Shown here piece after piece: positions 1 through 10,404 of a stretch of DNA of 64,000 nucleotides. The translations under genes were made by a program, and so were the position numbers. The first letter of the stretch is position 1; every line of letters begins with the position of its first letter. Under the pieces are notes generated by a model. It did not search any database. It saw only the letters and a list, made by a program, of their open reading frames with translations, and was not told the DNA's origin. Source of the DNA: Rhodothermales bacterium (GTDB lineage Bacteria > Bacteroidota > Rhodothermia > Rhodothermales > JAHQVL01). The stretch is taken from contig JAWKNW010000004.1 of NCBI GenBank assembly GCA_041391505.1, positions 248,001 through 312,000 of the forward strand. Reading direction: 5' to 3'.

Positions 1-461
1 TGCTCGCTCAGATTTCGTTTCAGGCGCATGAAGCGATGCTTGACGGCCTCAACGGCGGCGAGTTCGCCGTCCCGCATCATGCCGGCGATCTGCAGCGTCT
101 TGCTGCCCGGGGCGGCGGCAAGGTCGAGTACGCGTTCGCCCGGCCGCGGCGCCAGCGCAATCGGCGGGAGCATGCTGGAGAGGTTTTGCACGTAAATCCA
201 CCGGTCGGCATAGGCCGGCAGCGCCATGAGGGCTTCGCGCCACGCCGGCTCGATCCAGCCGGCGCCATCCAGCCAGTCGACCCGGTGAAACGGGATCTGC
301 GCCGCGTCCAGCGCCTGGTCGACGCGGGCCGCATCGGCCCGGAGCGGGTTCACCCGGAAGGAGGTCGCCCGTGGGGCCGTCATGCCGTGCAGCGCCGCCT
401 CGAAGCGGTCTTCGGGCAGGATGCGACGGAGTCGTTCGAGGAACGTGGAAGGAAGCGCCAT
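1..461 (-). CDS. NOL1/NOP2/Sun-family rRNA m5C methyltransferase, N-terminal part (runs off the left edge)
   Basis: Transfers a methyl group from S-adenosylmethionine to carbon 5 of a cytosine in rRNA. About 153 residues are visible, starting at an ATG at 461. The N-terminus opens with FLERLRRILPEDRF and an RVNPLRAD segment, the short RNA-binding lead seen in RsmF-like enzymes rather than the NusB domain of RsmB. The SAM-binding motif I, LDLAAAPGSKT, falls at about residues 112-122 and is followed by the acidic loop AAVEAVKHR. The catalytic cysteines lie beyond the window edge. It is divergent from clpX with about 178 bp between the two starts. The family is secure; the exact cytosine target is not, so no symbol is given. 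Confidence 0.85.
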   Translation of the reverse strand, partial: MALPSTFLERLRRILPEDRFEAALHGMTAPRATSFRVNPLRADAARVDQALDAAQIPFHRVDWLDGAGWIEPAWREALMALPAYADRWIYVQNLSSMLPPIALAPRPGERVLDLAAAPGSKTLQIAGMMRDGELAAVEAVKHRFMRLKRNLSE

Positions 462-586
462 CAGGGTATGTTGCGGAACAGCGTCAGGTGCCGGCGCGGC
501 CGTGCCAATCCGGGGCCGGCTGGCGGGCGCGCTTAAAGAGCCGTCGAAAAGTACGGATCGGTCGTGCATTTTGTGGCCCCGGGTTC

Positions 587-594
587 TATCTTTG
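587..594 (+). promoter_or_regulatory. Bacteroidota-type -7 promoter box before clpX
   Basis: TATCTTTG matches the TAnnTTTG -7 consensus of Bacteroidota housekeeping sigma factors exactly and lies 45 bp before the clpX ATG. A TTTTG run at 569-573 could serve as the -33 element, but the 13-bp spacer is shorter than the usual 17-23 bp, so only the -7 box is called. Confidence 0.5.
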
Positions 595-639
595 TGGCGA
601 CGATCGCCTGTCTTGTGCATTTCACTTCAGCTTGCGCCT

Positions 640-1914
<1,275 letters not shown>

Positions 1915-1943
1915 AGCGCGAGCCGCACAACGCAGCCAACCCC

Positions 1944-2882
1944 GTGCCCTACCTCAAGCTCTTCTGGCGCTACCTCAAGGCGGTCTATTCCATCCTTGAA
2001 GCACGCAACGGCTTGATGCTGGCCCAGGCCATCGGCTTCAAGGTGCTGATCACGATCATTCCGCTCGCGGTTTTCTCGACGGGCATCCTGGGCAGCGTGC
2101 TGCACAACGACCGGATCTCCGACACAGCGATCGGCGTGGTGAACCAGCTGTTGCCCCGGTACCTGGGCGAGGTCAACGCCTTCCTCGAACAGCTCCAGGC
2201 ATCGAGCGGCACCTTCACCTGGGTGGGCGCGCTCGGGCTCCTCGTGTCGATCTGGATGATCATCAATTCGCTGGAGACGATCGTCAGCACGTTCATCATG
2301 GGCGACGAACGCGCACGCCGGCCCATCGTACACCGTCAGTTCTTCGTGTTTCGCATCATGTTGCAGGTAGGACTGACCTTCCTGCTCACCTTCGCGCTGA
2401 CGGTGGGCATCCAGGGGATCAACCGCTCGGGCCTCGAATTCCTGCAGTTTGTCGGGATGGACAACCTGTGGGTGCAGGCGGGCTGGCGCCGCACGATCAA
2501 CCTGCTCGGGGTCCTGATCCCGTTCGTGCTCACGCTGTCGATGTTCTTCCAGCTCTACTTCTTTATCCCCGATCCGCATCCTCCGTTTCGCAGCGCCATC
2601 GTGGGGACCCTGGTGGCGGCGACGTTCTGGGAACTGGCCAAATCGCTCTTTACGTTTTACGCCACGCACGTGGGGACCTTCGAGCGGTACCGGGGCGATG
2701 CCGGCGCGAGCGGGGTGGCCGTGCTGGGGGACGCGTTCGGGTTGTTGCTGGCCATCGTGGTCTGGGCGTACTACACGGGCGTCGTACTCATTATCGGCGC
2801 CATTACCGTGCGTTTGCACGAGAAACATGGATGGGGTCGGGCGCATATCCAATCTGGTGGCGGCGATACGGCTACGGCTTGA
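1944..2882 (+). CDS. YihY/BrkB-family inner-membrane protein
   Basis: Integral membrane protein of the YihY family (virulence factor BrkB), whose biochemical role is not settled. The 312-residue product starts at a GTG and shows about six hydrophobic segments, including stretches near IGFKVLITIIPLAVF, TWVGALGLLVSIWMII and FGLLLAIVVWAYYTGVVL. The family signatures SLFTFYATHVGTFERYRGDAGA and GAITVRLHEKHG are recognisable in shortened or variant form near the C-terminus. It lies 29 bp after clpX and 38 bp before the TamA-like gene, so a clpX-yihY-tamA-tamB transcript is possible. The old name ribonuclease BN for this family is known to be wrong. Confidence 0.88.
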   Translation: MPYLKLFWRYLKAVYSILEARNGLMLAQAIGFKVLITIIPLAVFSTGILGSVLHNDRISDTAIGVVNQLLPRYLGEVNAFLEQLQASSGTFTWVGALGLLVSIWMIINSLETIVSTFIMGDERARRPIVHRQFFVFRIMLQVGLTFLLTFALTVGIQGINRSGLEFLQFVGMDNLWVQAGWRRTINLLGVLIPFVLTLSMFFQLYFFIPDPHPPFRSAIVGTLVAATFWELAKSLFTFYATHVGTFERYRGDAGASGVAVLGDAFGLLLAIVVWAYYTGVVLIIGAITVRLHEKHGWGRAHIQSGGGDTATA

Positions 2883-2920
2883 CACCCCACCCTCGCTACC
2901 CGCTCGCCCTACCCTCCTAC

Positions 2921-5134
2921 ATGGTTTCCCTGCTTCGCCCCTGGTGTTGGTTGATTGTCGCGGCGGCGCTCATCGGCGGGGCCGGCGCGGAGGTGTATGG
3001 GCAGCCGCTCAACCTGATCAATGAAGACACGCAGGTCCGGCGTATCTCGTTCGTCTTTCAGGGGCGATCCCACCGGTTCGACGGCAAGGAGCTGCTCCCG
3101 AACATGGTGACGCAGGCCCCGGGGTTCTGGGACCGGTTCGACAAGATCAACCCCTTTCGGGAAGTCTCCACGTTTCCGTTCGATCCCATCGAACTGCAAA
3201 GGGATGTCGTGCGCCTCCGCAATTTCTACAACCGGAACGGTTTCCCGGGCGCCCGCATCGGCTATGCCGCCTCGCAACTGGACACCGCGGCGAACCGAAT
3301 ACACATCGTCCTGGGCATCCAGGAAGGCCAGCCCCTCATCATCCAGGATGTGAGTTTTCAGAACCCGGGGGGCGATTACATTTTTAACGAGTTCTCCGGC
3401 CCGATGCGCGACGACTGGTTCCGGTTTCGGGATCAGCTCTCCCTCCGTGCCGGCGACCGCTACACCGAAATCGAACGCCTCGACATCCAGGACCGCCTCC
3501 TCGAATGGATGCAGAATAAAGGGTTCGCCTTCGCCAACGTCGACGCCGAAGCGCTCGTCGACACCACCTACCTGGCGGTCGATCTCACCTACACGATCGA
3601 CACCGGGCCCATCGGGTATGTCTCCGCGATCGATGTCGAGGGCGTCGCGTCCGTGGATACCCATGTCGTGATCCGCGAGCTGCCGTTCAAGGTGGGTGAC
3701 CGCTACGACAGCAGCAAGCTGCGCGCCGGCCAGCAGCAGCTCTTCGGGCTCAACCTCTTTCGCGTCGCCCTGGCGGACCTCCCGGAGCAGCCGGCGGACA
3801 GCACCGTGGACGTGCGCATCCGCGTGCGGGAGGCGAAGCCCCGCTACATCACCGCCGAGACCGGGTACGCCCGGGAAAAGGGCATCGGCTTCAACGGCGA
3901 GTGGCTCAACCGGAATTTTATGGGTAGCGCGCGCAACCTCAGCGCCCGCCTGACGGCGGAGACCGGCGTGCTCGGGACGACGGGCGGATTTACCTCCGCC
4001 AACACCGTCGGCAAGCTCCCCGCCCGGCTCTTCCGGTTCTCGCTCTCCCTCCGGCAGCCGTACCTGTTTACCAACCGGACCTCCGGCATCGTGGCGCCCT
4101 TTCTCGAGTTCCGCAACGACCCGCAGCTGCCGGCGAGCGAGCGCTTTCTCGACATCAACCGCGGCGAATACGGCGTCAGCACCACGCTGATCTACGAACT
4201 CCTGCCGTACCGGCCCATCACGCTGCAACACACGCTGAGCCGGATCCTCCAGGAGTTTCAGTCGGATCGCGCCGTCTCGCTGTCCTCGCGCGACCTCTAC
4301 AACCAGAGCACCGTCGGCGTCAACGCCACGCTGGGGCGGACCGACAACTACCTCGCCCCGTCGAGCGGCTATCTCGTGCGCCCATTTCTGGAAACGGCCG
4401 GCCGGGCGTTCGCCTCCGGCCTCCAGTACAATAAAGCCGGCATCGAACTGGTCGGGTATCTCCCCGCATCCGAGCGCCTCAACGTGAGCGGACGCCTGTT
4501 CCTGGCGAAGATGTGGGCGTTCGGGACGAGCCGGCGCGCGCTGAACGACCGTTTTTGCGCGCTGGAGAGCCAGATCGCACCGGACGATCCCCGCGACGTG
4601 CTGCGTTGCCGGACCTACGAGGCCCGTTTCGATCCGGTGTTCTTTTACGCCGGCGGCAGCAGCGACGTCCGCGGCTGGGATTACCAGCTCCTCGGCGAAA
4701 AAGTGGCGCGCGCCGACACCCTGAAACAGAACGGCGCCGTCGTCCTCGACGAAAACGGCGTTCCGGTGTTTTCCGGGTTTTATTATGAACGGCTCGGCGG
4801 GACGGCCAAGGTCGCCGCCAACCTGGAGGCCCGGACGCCGATCGGGAGCCGGACATCGGACTGGCAGGCCGCCCTCTTTCTGGATGCCGGCCAGGTGCCC
4901 AACGGGCCGTTCACGTTCAACAAATTTCAGTACGCCGCCGGCGCCGGCCTGCGCTACCGCACCATCGTCGGCGTCATCCGGCTCGATGTGGCGTACAAAC
5001 TGAACCCCTCCCGCGCCGACCTCGTCCGCCCCGAGGGCGCGTTCCTGTTCGAGAACGGGCTAACGTCCGATCCGCCCCGCGAGCGGTTCATGCGGCGGTT
5101 CGGACTCCATATCAGCATCGGGCAGGCCTTTTAG
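2921..5134 (+). CDS. BamA/TamA-like outer-membrane barrel with POTRA domains (Omp85 family)
   Basis: Outer-membrane Omp85 protein. The 737-residue precursor starts at an ATG followed by a signal peptide (hydrophobic LIVAAALIGGAGA, cleavage probably near residues 20-28). Residues of about 40-390 look like POTRA repeats (for example the ISFVFQGRSHRF and VSAIDVEGVASVDTH strands), and about 400-737 is the barrel, ending LHISIGQAF with the terminal phenylalanine used for barrel insertion. The next large gene is tamB, which makes a TamA role (TAM complex, partner of TamB) more likely than the essential BamA. Bacteroidota partners of TamB are often lipoproteins (TamL); no lipobox is visible here. 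The open frame runs far upstream inside yihY, but the signal peptide decides the start. Confidence 0.85.
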   Translation: MVSLLRPWCWLIVAAALIGGAGAEVYGQPLNLINEDTQVRRISFVFQGRSHRFDGKELLPNMVTQAPGFWDRFDKINPFREVSTFPFDPIELQRDVVRLRNFYNRNGFPGARIGYAASQLDTAANRIHIVLGIQEGQPLIIQDVSFQNPGGDYIFNEFSGPMRDDWFRFRDQLSLRAGDRYTEIERLDIQDRLLEWMQNKGFAFANVDAEALVDTTYLAVDLTYTIDTGPIGYVSAIDVEGVASVDTHVVIRELPFKVGDRYDSSKLRAGQQQLFGLNLFRVALADLPEQPADSTVDVRIRVREAKPRYITAETGYAREKGIGFNGEWLNRNFMGSARNLSARLTAETGVLGTTGGFTSANTVGKLPARLFRFSLSLRQPYLFTNRTSGIVAPFLEFRNDPQLPASERFLDINRGEYGVSTTLIYELLPYRPITLQHTLSRILQEFQSDRAVSLSSRDLYNQSTVGVNATLGRTDNYLAPSSGYLVRPFLETAGRAFASGLQYNKAGIELVGYLPASERLNVSGRLFLAKMWAFGTSRRALNDRFCALESQIAPDDPRDVLRCRTYEARFDPVFFYAGGSSDVRGWDYQLLGEKVARADTLKQNGAVVLDENGVPVFSGFYYERLGGTAKVAANLEARTPIGSRTSDWQAALFLDAGQVPNGPFTFNKFQYAAGAGLRYRTIVGVIRLDVAYKLNPSRADLVRPEGAFLFENGLTSDPPRERFMRRFGLHISIGQAF

Positions 5135-5147
5135 GAGGAGCTATCGC

Positions 5148-5195
5148 ATGAAGAGCCGACCTGTGCATCTTGCCGTTGGATCAAATAACCCGTGA
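5148..5195 (+). CDS. Possible 15-residue leader peptide overlapping the tamB start
   Basis: A short frame encoding MKSRPVHLAVGSNNP sits behind a near-perfect ribosome site (AGGAGGAG at 5133-5140, 7 nt before the ATG). Its TGA stop (5193-5195) overlaps the tamB GTG (5192-5194) as GTGA, the arrangement typical of translational coupling. TamB itself has no recognisable ribosome site directly before its GTG, so ribosomes finishing the leader could restart there. The Shine-Dalgarno run overlaps the stop of the TamA-like gene. Nothing is known of the peptide; it may simply deliver ribosomes. The alternative is that tamB starts elsewhere and this frame is chance. Confidence 0.4.
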   Translation: MKSRPVHLAVGSNNP

Positions 5196-8100
5196 AGCGC
5201 TGGCTACGACATAGCGTGCGGGCACTGGGCGTCGTGATCGGGATGATCGTGCTGCTGGTGCTGTTCGCTTCGACCCGTCCGGGCACGCGGTGGATCGTGG
5301 GGGCGGTGCTGGATCGGCTTTCCCTGTACGGCGCCACGGTCTCCGCCGACGCCATCGACGGCCGGCTGCCGACGCACCTTACGTTGATCGGCAGCCGCTT
5401 CGGTCTGCCGGGAGCCGAGCCGTTTGTTGCCGTGGATACCCTCCGCGTGTGGTATGCGCTATGGCCGTTGTTGCGGCGGGAAGTGCGGCTGGAGGAGGTC
5501 GAGGCGATCGGGTGGAAGCTGAATGTGCGGCAGGAGGCCGGCGGCGCCTGGGATCTGATCGCGCTCTTTCCCGAGGATACGACGTCCAGCCGGATCTCGG
5601 TGTCGATCGATGCCGCCACGCTGGCCGGCGGCGCCGTGACGGCATCGGTGTATTCCCCGGATCGGGATTCGATCTATCGGATGCGGGACGTGACGATCGC
5701 ATCCCACGGGCTGCGCTTCGGCGATGCGCTGGGGTTGCGGCTCGATACGCTCCACGCCGACCTCGTCTTCCCGGACACGACGCGCCAGGTGGCCCTCCGC
5801 GCCAGCGCGACCCTGCGGGACGACCTCTTCACCCTCGGCGGACTGCACCTCGCGTCGGACCGCAGCCTCGTCGAGGGCGCCGGCACCCTGCGGCTTTCGG
5901 TCGCCGAGCGACCCCTGGATCAGGCTACCTTCTCGCTCAGCGCGCGGCCCATCGCGTTCGACGACATCCGCCTCTTCGCCCCATCGCTGGCGCCCGGTGG
6001 CGAGGCGACCATAGACCTCCTGGCGACGAGCGACGCCGGCGAGATTCGCGGCGAGGCGTCGGTCGTTTTCCCGGACGGCGGCCGGATCGACGCGTCGGCC
6101 CTCGCCCGCCCGTATCCGGACGATCTCCTCCAGTACCAGGCCGACGCGGTCGTCCAGCACCTCGACCCCGGGCTCTTCGCCGGCGATTCGCTTCGTGGGC
6201 GCGTCGATGCGCGGCTTTCAGTGGATCTGCAGGGTCCGCACCTCGACTCGCTCAACGGCGAGGCACGGCTCGACATCACGCGCCTGCAGGTCGGGGACCT
6301 GGAGATCGGGCGTTCGCTGGCGTTCGCACGGTTCATCGCCGGCATGGCCGAGGCGACCATCCAGACCGGGCTCGGGGACGGGTTGCTCGCGTTCGCCGGC
6401 GTGGTGCGTCCCTTCGATCAAACGCCCACGTATCAGCTCGCCGGCCGGGTGGACCGCTTCGATGTGGCCGACCTCCAGCTGGCCTCCGACTGGCGAAGCA
6501 ACCTGTCGCTCGTTTTCCAGGCCTCCGGCTCCGGTTTCGACCCGGCCACGGCGTCGTCGCTCCTCGAACTCGATTTCGAACCGTCCACCATCAACGATTC
6601 GCGCACGGGTACGGGCCGGCTGTCCCTCCAACTCGACGACGGCAACCTCGATTTCTCCACGTCGCTGCTGGCCGGCACGGGGCGCATCGACGCGCGCGGC
6701 GCGCTCGGTTTTCGCGCGCCCTATCGGGTGCGGGTGGAGGAAGGCTCGTTCGATAATGTGGATGTGGCCGCGCTCTTCGGCGACACCACGCGTAACGTGG
6801 TCCGCGGCCGCTTTTCGGCGGAGGCGACCGGGCGCACTGCCGAGGAGCTGACGCTCGCGGCCCGGCTTGCGCTGCACGATTCGTATTACGGCTCCTATTA
6901 CACCGAAGAAGCCACGCTCGACCTGGCGCTGGAGCGAGGTGAGGCGACGTACAAGCTGGACGGACGGATGCAGGGTGGCGACGTGCAGCTTGCCGGCACG
7001 GTGCGTCCTTTCGACGCCGAGCCGACGTACGCTGTCGACGAAGGGCGGCTCGTCGACGTGGATCTCGGTGCGCTGCTGGGCCGGCCCGACCTGGATACCC
7101 GGCTCACGGCCGCGTTGACGGGCGAAGGGCGGCGTTTTGCATCGCCGGCCATCCGGGCGCGTCTCGATTTCGACCCCTCGCGCTTCAACCGGCAGACCAT
7201 CGATCACGCGCGGGCGACGTTGGATCTCGGCGGGGATTCCCTGGCGGTCGACCTGTCCGTCGACACGCCGGCCGGGGAGCAGCGCGCCCGGGTGGACATG
7301 CGCCGCGACGGTGACGTCTGGCAGTACCGGCTGGAGGGCGAACGCATCGAAGGGCTCGATCTCGGCGCGTGGATGGGGCGGGACGCATGGACCACCGATC
7401 TCAACGGCCATTTCGCCGCGCTGGGGCGCGGGTTCGAGCTCGCGTCGATGGATCTGAGCGGCGAACTCGCCCTGCGGTCGTCGACCGTCAACGGCGAGTC
7501 GCTCGAGGAGGTGTCGGTCGAGCTGGACATGCGCGCCGGCGCGGGCGACGCGAGCGCCCGCGTGCGCTTCGGGCAGGGGCGCGCCGAAGCCCGGGCACGG
7601 CTCCGCGGCGTGGGAGGGGCGCGGCCGTCGTATGCCGTGAGCGGAAGCCTCGCGTCCTTCGACCTTGCGTCGATCGCCGGCCTTGATACGCTCGCCAGCC
7701 GGCTCACGGGCACGTTCCGCGTGGATGGCGCGGGCCGCGACATCGGCGCGATGCAGCTGGCCGGGGCCGTCGATCTCGGCGCGAGCGCATTCGGGGGGAT
7801 CGATATCCAGGCCGGCCGCGGCCGGTTTCGGGTGGACGACGGCGTGATTCAGATCGATACCCTCAGGCTGGCGACGAGCGCCTTCGATCTCGAGGGGCAG
7901 GGCGGCGTGCTGCTGCCCGAGCGCGCGGAGCGACCGGCGCACGAGCTGGTGCTGACGGCGCAGATGAAAGACATCGCCCCCCTGCGGCGTTTTCTCGATG
8001 TCGAGACCCTGGGCATCCAGCGCGGCGAAGTAACGGCGCGTCTGGTCAGCCGTCCGGCCGACTACCGCCTCGAATCGCGGGTCGTGCTCAGCGGGCTCGT

Positions 8101-10258
8101 GTATGAATCCGTGCGGGTCGCGGACGCGCAGGCGCGCTGGGTCGCCGGCATGTCGACCGCCGGCCGGGTGGAAAACAGCGACCTCTTCGGCGACATCGCG
8201 GTGCTGTCGGTGCCGGGGCTGGTGGTCGAGGACATCCACTTCGAAGGCACGCTTCAGGACGAGCGGTTGCCGTTCGTGATCGACGCGCGGATGGACAGCC
8301 GCCGGCGCGCTCACCTGGCCGGCACCGTGTACACCGAGGCCGACAGTCAGCGGGTGGATCTCGAAGCGCTCGACATCACCCTCAACGGCGACGCGTGGGC
8401 GCTCGACCGGACCGCCACCGTATCCTACGGCCGGACCTACCGCGTCCGCAACTTCCTGCTCGAGAGCGGGGATCAGCAGATAGCGATCGACGGATTGATC
8501 GACCTGAACGGCGAGCAGAATCTGGGGATGAGCATCGATGCGTTCCGGGTCGGGTCGGTCGCCGGCCTGTTGGGCTACGAAGGGCTCAGCGGGCGCCTGA
8601 CGGGCAACCTCGACCTGCGGGGGCCGGCGGCCTCGCCGCGCGTCGTCTCCAACCTGAACATGACCGTGGGTTCGCGCGGCGAACCGGTCGGCGACCTCGC
8701 GCTGATCGCCCGCTACGACAGCCTCCGGCTGCAGCTGGATGTGCTGATGAAGCACCAGGACGAGAGCACGTTCTCGCTGAACGGGTACGTGCCGGCCAAC
8801 TTCGCGCTCGTATCCGACGCCCGGGATCAGGTGGGCGTGCGATCAGAAATCGCCGACGGTCCGGTAGAGCTGAACGCCCGGGCCGACTCGTTCGCCATCG
8901 GCTGGATCCTGCCTTTCGTCGACAGGGAATTCGTGGATCGGCTGGAAGGCACGCTGACCACGCGGCTGCGCGTGGAGGGCACGGCCGCGGAGCCGGTGTT
9001 GCAGGGCGAGGGGCGCGTCCGGCTTTCGCGGGTTCGCGCGCCCTTCCTGGGCGTCTCGTATTCGGATGTGGGCGTCGATTTTACGACGCGGGACAACGTG
9101 ATCTACATCGAGGACGTGCACGCCCGCACGGGAGACGGGCGCGTCGATGCGGCCGGCGTGCTCGCGATGAGCAGCATCACCGAAGGGACGTTCGAGGTGG
9201 ACATCTCCGCCCGCGAATTCCTGGCCGTCGACTCGCGGCAGTACCGCGCCGTGGCGTCGGCCACGCTCCAGCTCGGCGGGACGCTCGCGCATCCCGCGCT
9301 CAGCGGCGACGTGAACCTGCGCAGCGGCGACATCTTCCTCGATGCGTGGACGAGCGAGGATACGACGGAGGTCGTTTTTACCCAGGACGACCTGCTGATG
9401 CTGGAGCGCACCTTCGGCGTGCGGGTGACGGAAAAAGACACCACCTCGTTCGACCTGTATGAGGCGATGTCGATGGATATCGACGTGAGCATGGACCGGG
9501 ATATCTGGCTGCGCAGCAAGATCAATCCGGAAATGAACATCCAGTTCACCGGAAACCTCGACCTCACGAAGGAGCCCGCGAAGGAGCAGACGATTTTCGG
9601 GGCCATCGAGGTCGTGCCCGAACGGAGCTATATCAAGGAGTTCGGAAAACGATTCGCCATCCGGAAAGGGACGCTCTCGTTCAACGGGCCGGCGACGTCG
9701 CCCGTGATGGATATCGAGGCGCGGTACGAAGTGCCCAATCAGCGCAGCCAGGAGAACGCCGTCACCATCAATCTCGACGCCGAGGGCCAGCCCGACGCGC
9801 TGAATCTCACCCTCAGCTCCGAGCCGTCGATGGAGCTGACGGACATCATTTCCTACATCGCCACGGGGCAGCCGGCCAGCGAGGCGCTGTTGCTGGGCGG
9901 GTCATCGAATTCCTCGTTCGCGAGCGCCGGCCGGGGCTTCGCCGTGAGTCAGGGCGTGGGGTTGCTCACGAGCGCCATCGAGGACCTGGTAAATAAATCC
10001 GGTCTGGAGCTCGATGTCATCCAGATCGAGACGAGTGCGAGCGGAAGGGGGGCGACCGTCACGGCCGGAAAATATGTCACTCCGAAGGTCTATACGTCCG
10101 TCAGTCAACCCATCGGCGGGGCGGACAGCGGGGGGGCCACCCGCGAAATTGGCACCATCGTTACACTTGAGTTGCAGCTCATGAATTCGCTCCTGCTGCG
10201 CCTGCTCGGAGGCGAATCGACGGTGCAAATCAACCTGCTCTGGCAGCACGCCTACTGA
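5192..10258 (+). CDS. tamB: Translocation and assembly module protein TamB (AsmA-like, DUF490 C-terminus)
   Basis: Very long inner-membrane-anchored periplasmic protein of 1688 residues. TamB proteins form an elongated beta-rich groove that bridges the two membranes and act in outer-membrane protein assembly and lipid transport with an Omp85 partner. Residues of about 8-28 form a single membrane anchor (VVIGMIVLLVLFAST), followed by some 1300 residues of repetitive beta-strands. The C-terminal DUF490 signatures include ERSYIKEFGKRFAIRKGTL, MDIEARYEVPNQ and MELTDIISYIATGQPASEA. It follows the TamA-like gene by 57 bp, giving a tamA-tamB pair. GTG is taken as the start because it opens the anchor segment and overlaps the leader frame. 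Length is in the upper range for the family. Confidence 0.92.
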   Translation: MKRWLRHSVRALGVVIGMIVLLVLFASTRPGTRWIVGAVLDRLSLYGATVSADAIDGRLPTHLTLIGSRFGLPGAEPFVAVDTLRVWYALWPLLRREVRLEEVEAIGWKLNVRQEAGGAWDLIALFPEDTTSSRISVSIDAATLAGGAVTASVYSPDRDSIYRMRDVTIASHGLRFGDALGLRLDTLHADLVFPDTTRQVALRASATLRDDLFTLGGLHLASDRSLVEGAGTLRLSVAERPLDQATFSLSARPIAFDDIRLFAPSLAPGGEATIDLLATSDAGEIRGEASVVFPDGGRIDASALARPYPDDLLQYQADAVVQHLDPGLFAGDSLRGRVDARLSVDLQGPHLDSLNGEARLDITRLQVGDLEIGRSLAFARFIAGMAEATIQTGLGDGLLAFAGVVRPFDQTPTYQLAGRVDRFDVADLQLASDWRSNLSLVFQASGSGFDPATASSLLELDFEPSTINDSRTGTGRLSLQLDDGNLDFSTSLLAGTGRIDARGALGFRAPYRVRVEEGSFDNVDVAALFGDTTRNVVRGRFSAEATGRTAEELTLAARLALHDSYYGSYYTEEATLDLALERGEATYKLDGRMQGGDVQLAGTVRPFDAEPTYAVDEGRLVDVDLGALLGRPDLDTRLTAALTGEGRRFASPAIRARLDFDPSRFNRQTIDHARATLDLGGDSLAVDLSVDTPAGEQRARVDMRRDGDVWQYRLEGERIEGLDLGAWMGRDAWTTDLNGHFAALGRGFELASMDLSGELALRSSTVNGESLEEVSVELDMRAGAGDASARVRFGQGRAEARARLRGVGGARPSYAVSGSLASFDLASIAGLDTLASRLTGTFRVDGAGRDIGAMQLAGAVDLGASAFGGIDIQAGRGRFRVDDGVIQIDTLRLATSAFDLEGQGGVLLPERAERPAHELVLTAQMKDIAPLRRFLDVETLGIQRGEVTARLVSRPADYRLESRVVLSGLVYESVRVADAQARWVAGMSTAGRVENSDLFGDIAVLSVPGLVVEDIHFEGTLQDERLPFVIDARMDSRRRAHLAGTVYTEADSQRVDLEALDITLNGDAWALDRTATVSYGRTYRVRNFLLESGDQQIAIDGLIDLNGEQNLGMSIDAFRVGSVAGLLGYEGLSGRLTGNLDLRGPAASPRVVSNLNMTVGSRGEPVGDLALIARYDSLRLQLDVLMKHQDESTFSLNGYVPANFALVSDARDQVGVRSEIADGPVELNARADSFAIGWILPFVDREFVDRLEGTLTTRLRVEGTAAEPVLQGEGRVRLSRVRAPFLGVSYSDVGVDFTTRDNVIYIEDVHARTGDGRVDAAGVLAMSSITEGTFEVDISAREFLAVDSRQYRAVASATLQLGGTLAHPALSGDVNLRSGDIFLDAWTSEDTTEVVFTQDDLLMLERTFGVRVTEKDTTSFDLYEAMSMDIDVSMDRDIWLRSKINPEMNIQFTGNLDLTKEPAKEQTIFGAIEVVPERSYIKEFGKRFAIRKGTLSFNGPATSPVMDIEARYEVPNQRSQENAVTINLDAEGQPDALNLTLSSEPSMELTDIISYIATGQPASEALLLGGSSNSSFASAGRGFAVSQGVGLLTSAIEDLVNKSGLELDVIQIETSASGRGATVTAGKYVTPKVYTSVSQPIGGADSGGATREIGTIVTLELQLMNSLLLRLLGGESTVQINLLWQHAY

Positions 10259-10404
10259 TCGCCGGCGGGTCCGGAACGGCGACCCGCGGAGGATCCGGAT
10301 CGGAGGCGGGGTTCGGGCTCGCATTGCGCATGGGCCGGTCCCCGTGGAATGATTTTCGAATCCGGTCCGGGAGATCCCCGATTCATCCCGTGCCGAATTC
10401 AGCC

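Noticed and set aside
1944..2882. Ribonuclease BN
   Set aside because: That name for YihY-family proteins is a known misannotation; the product is a membrane protein without nuclease motifs.
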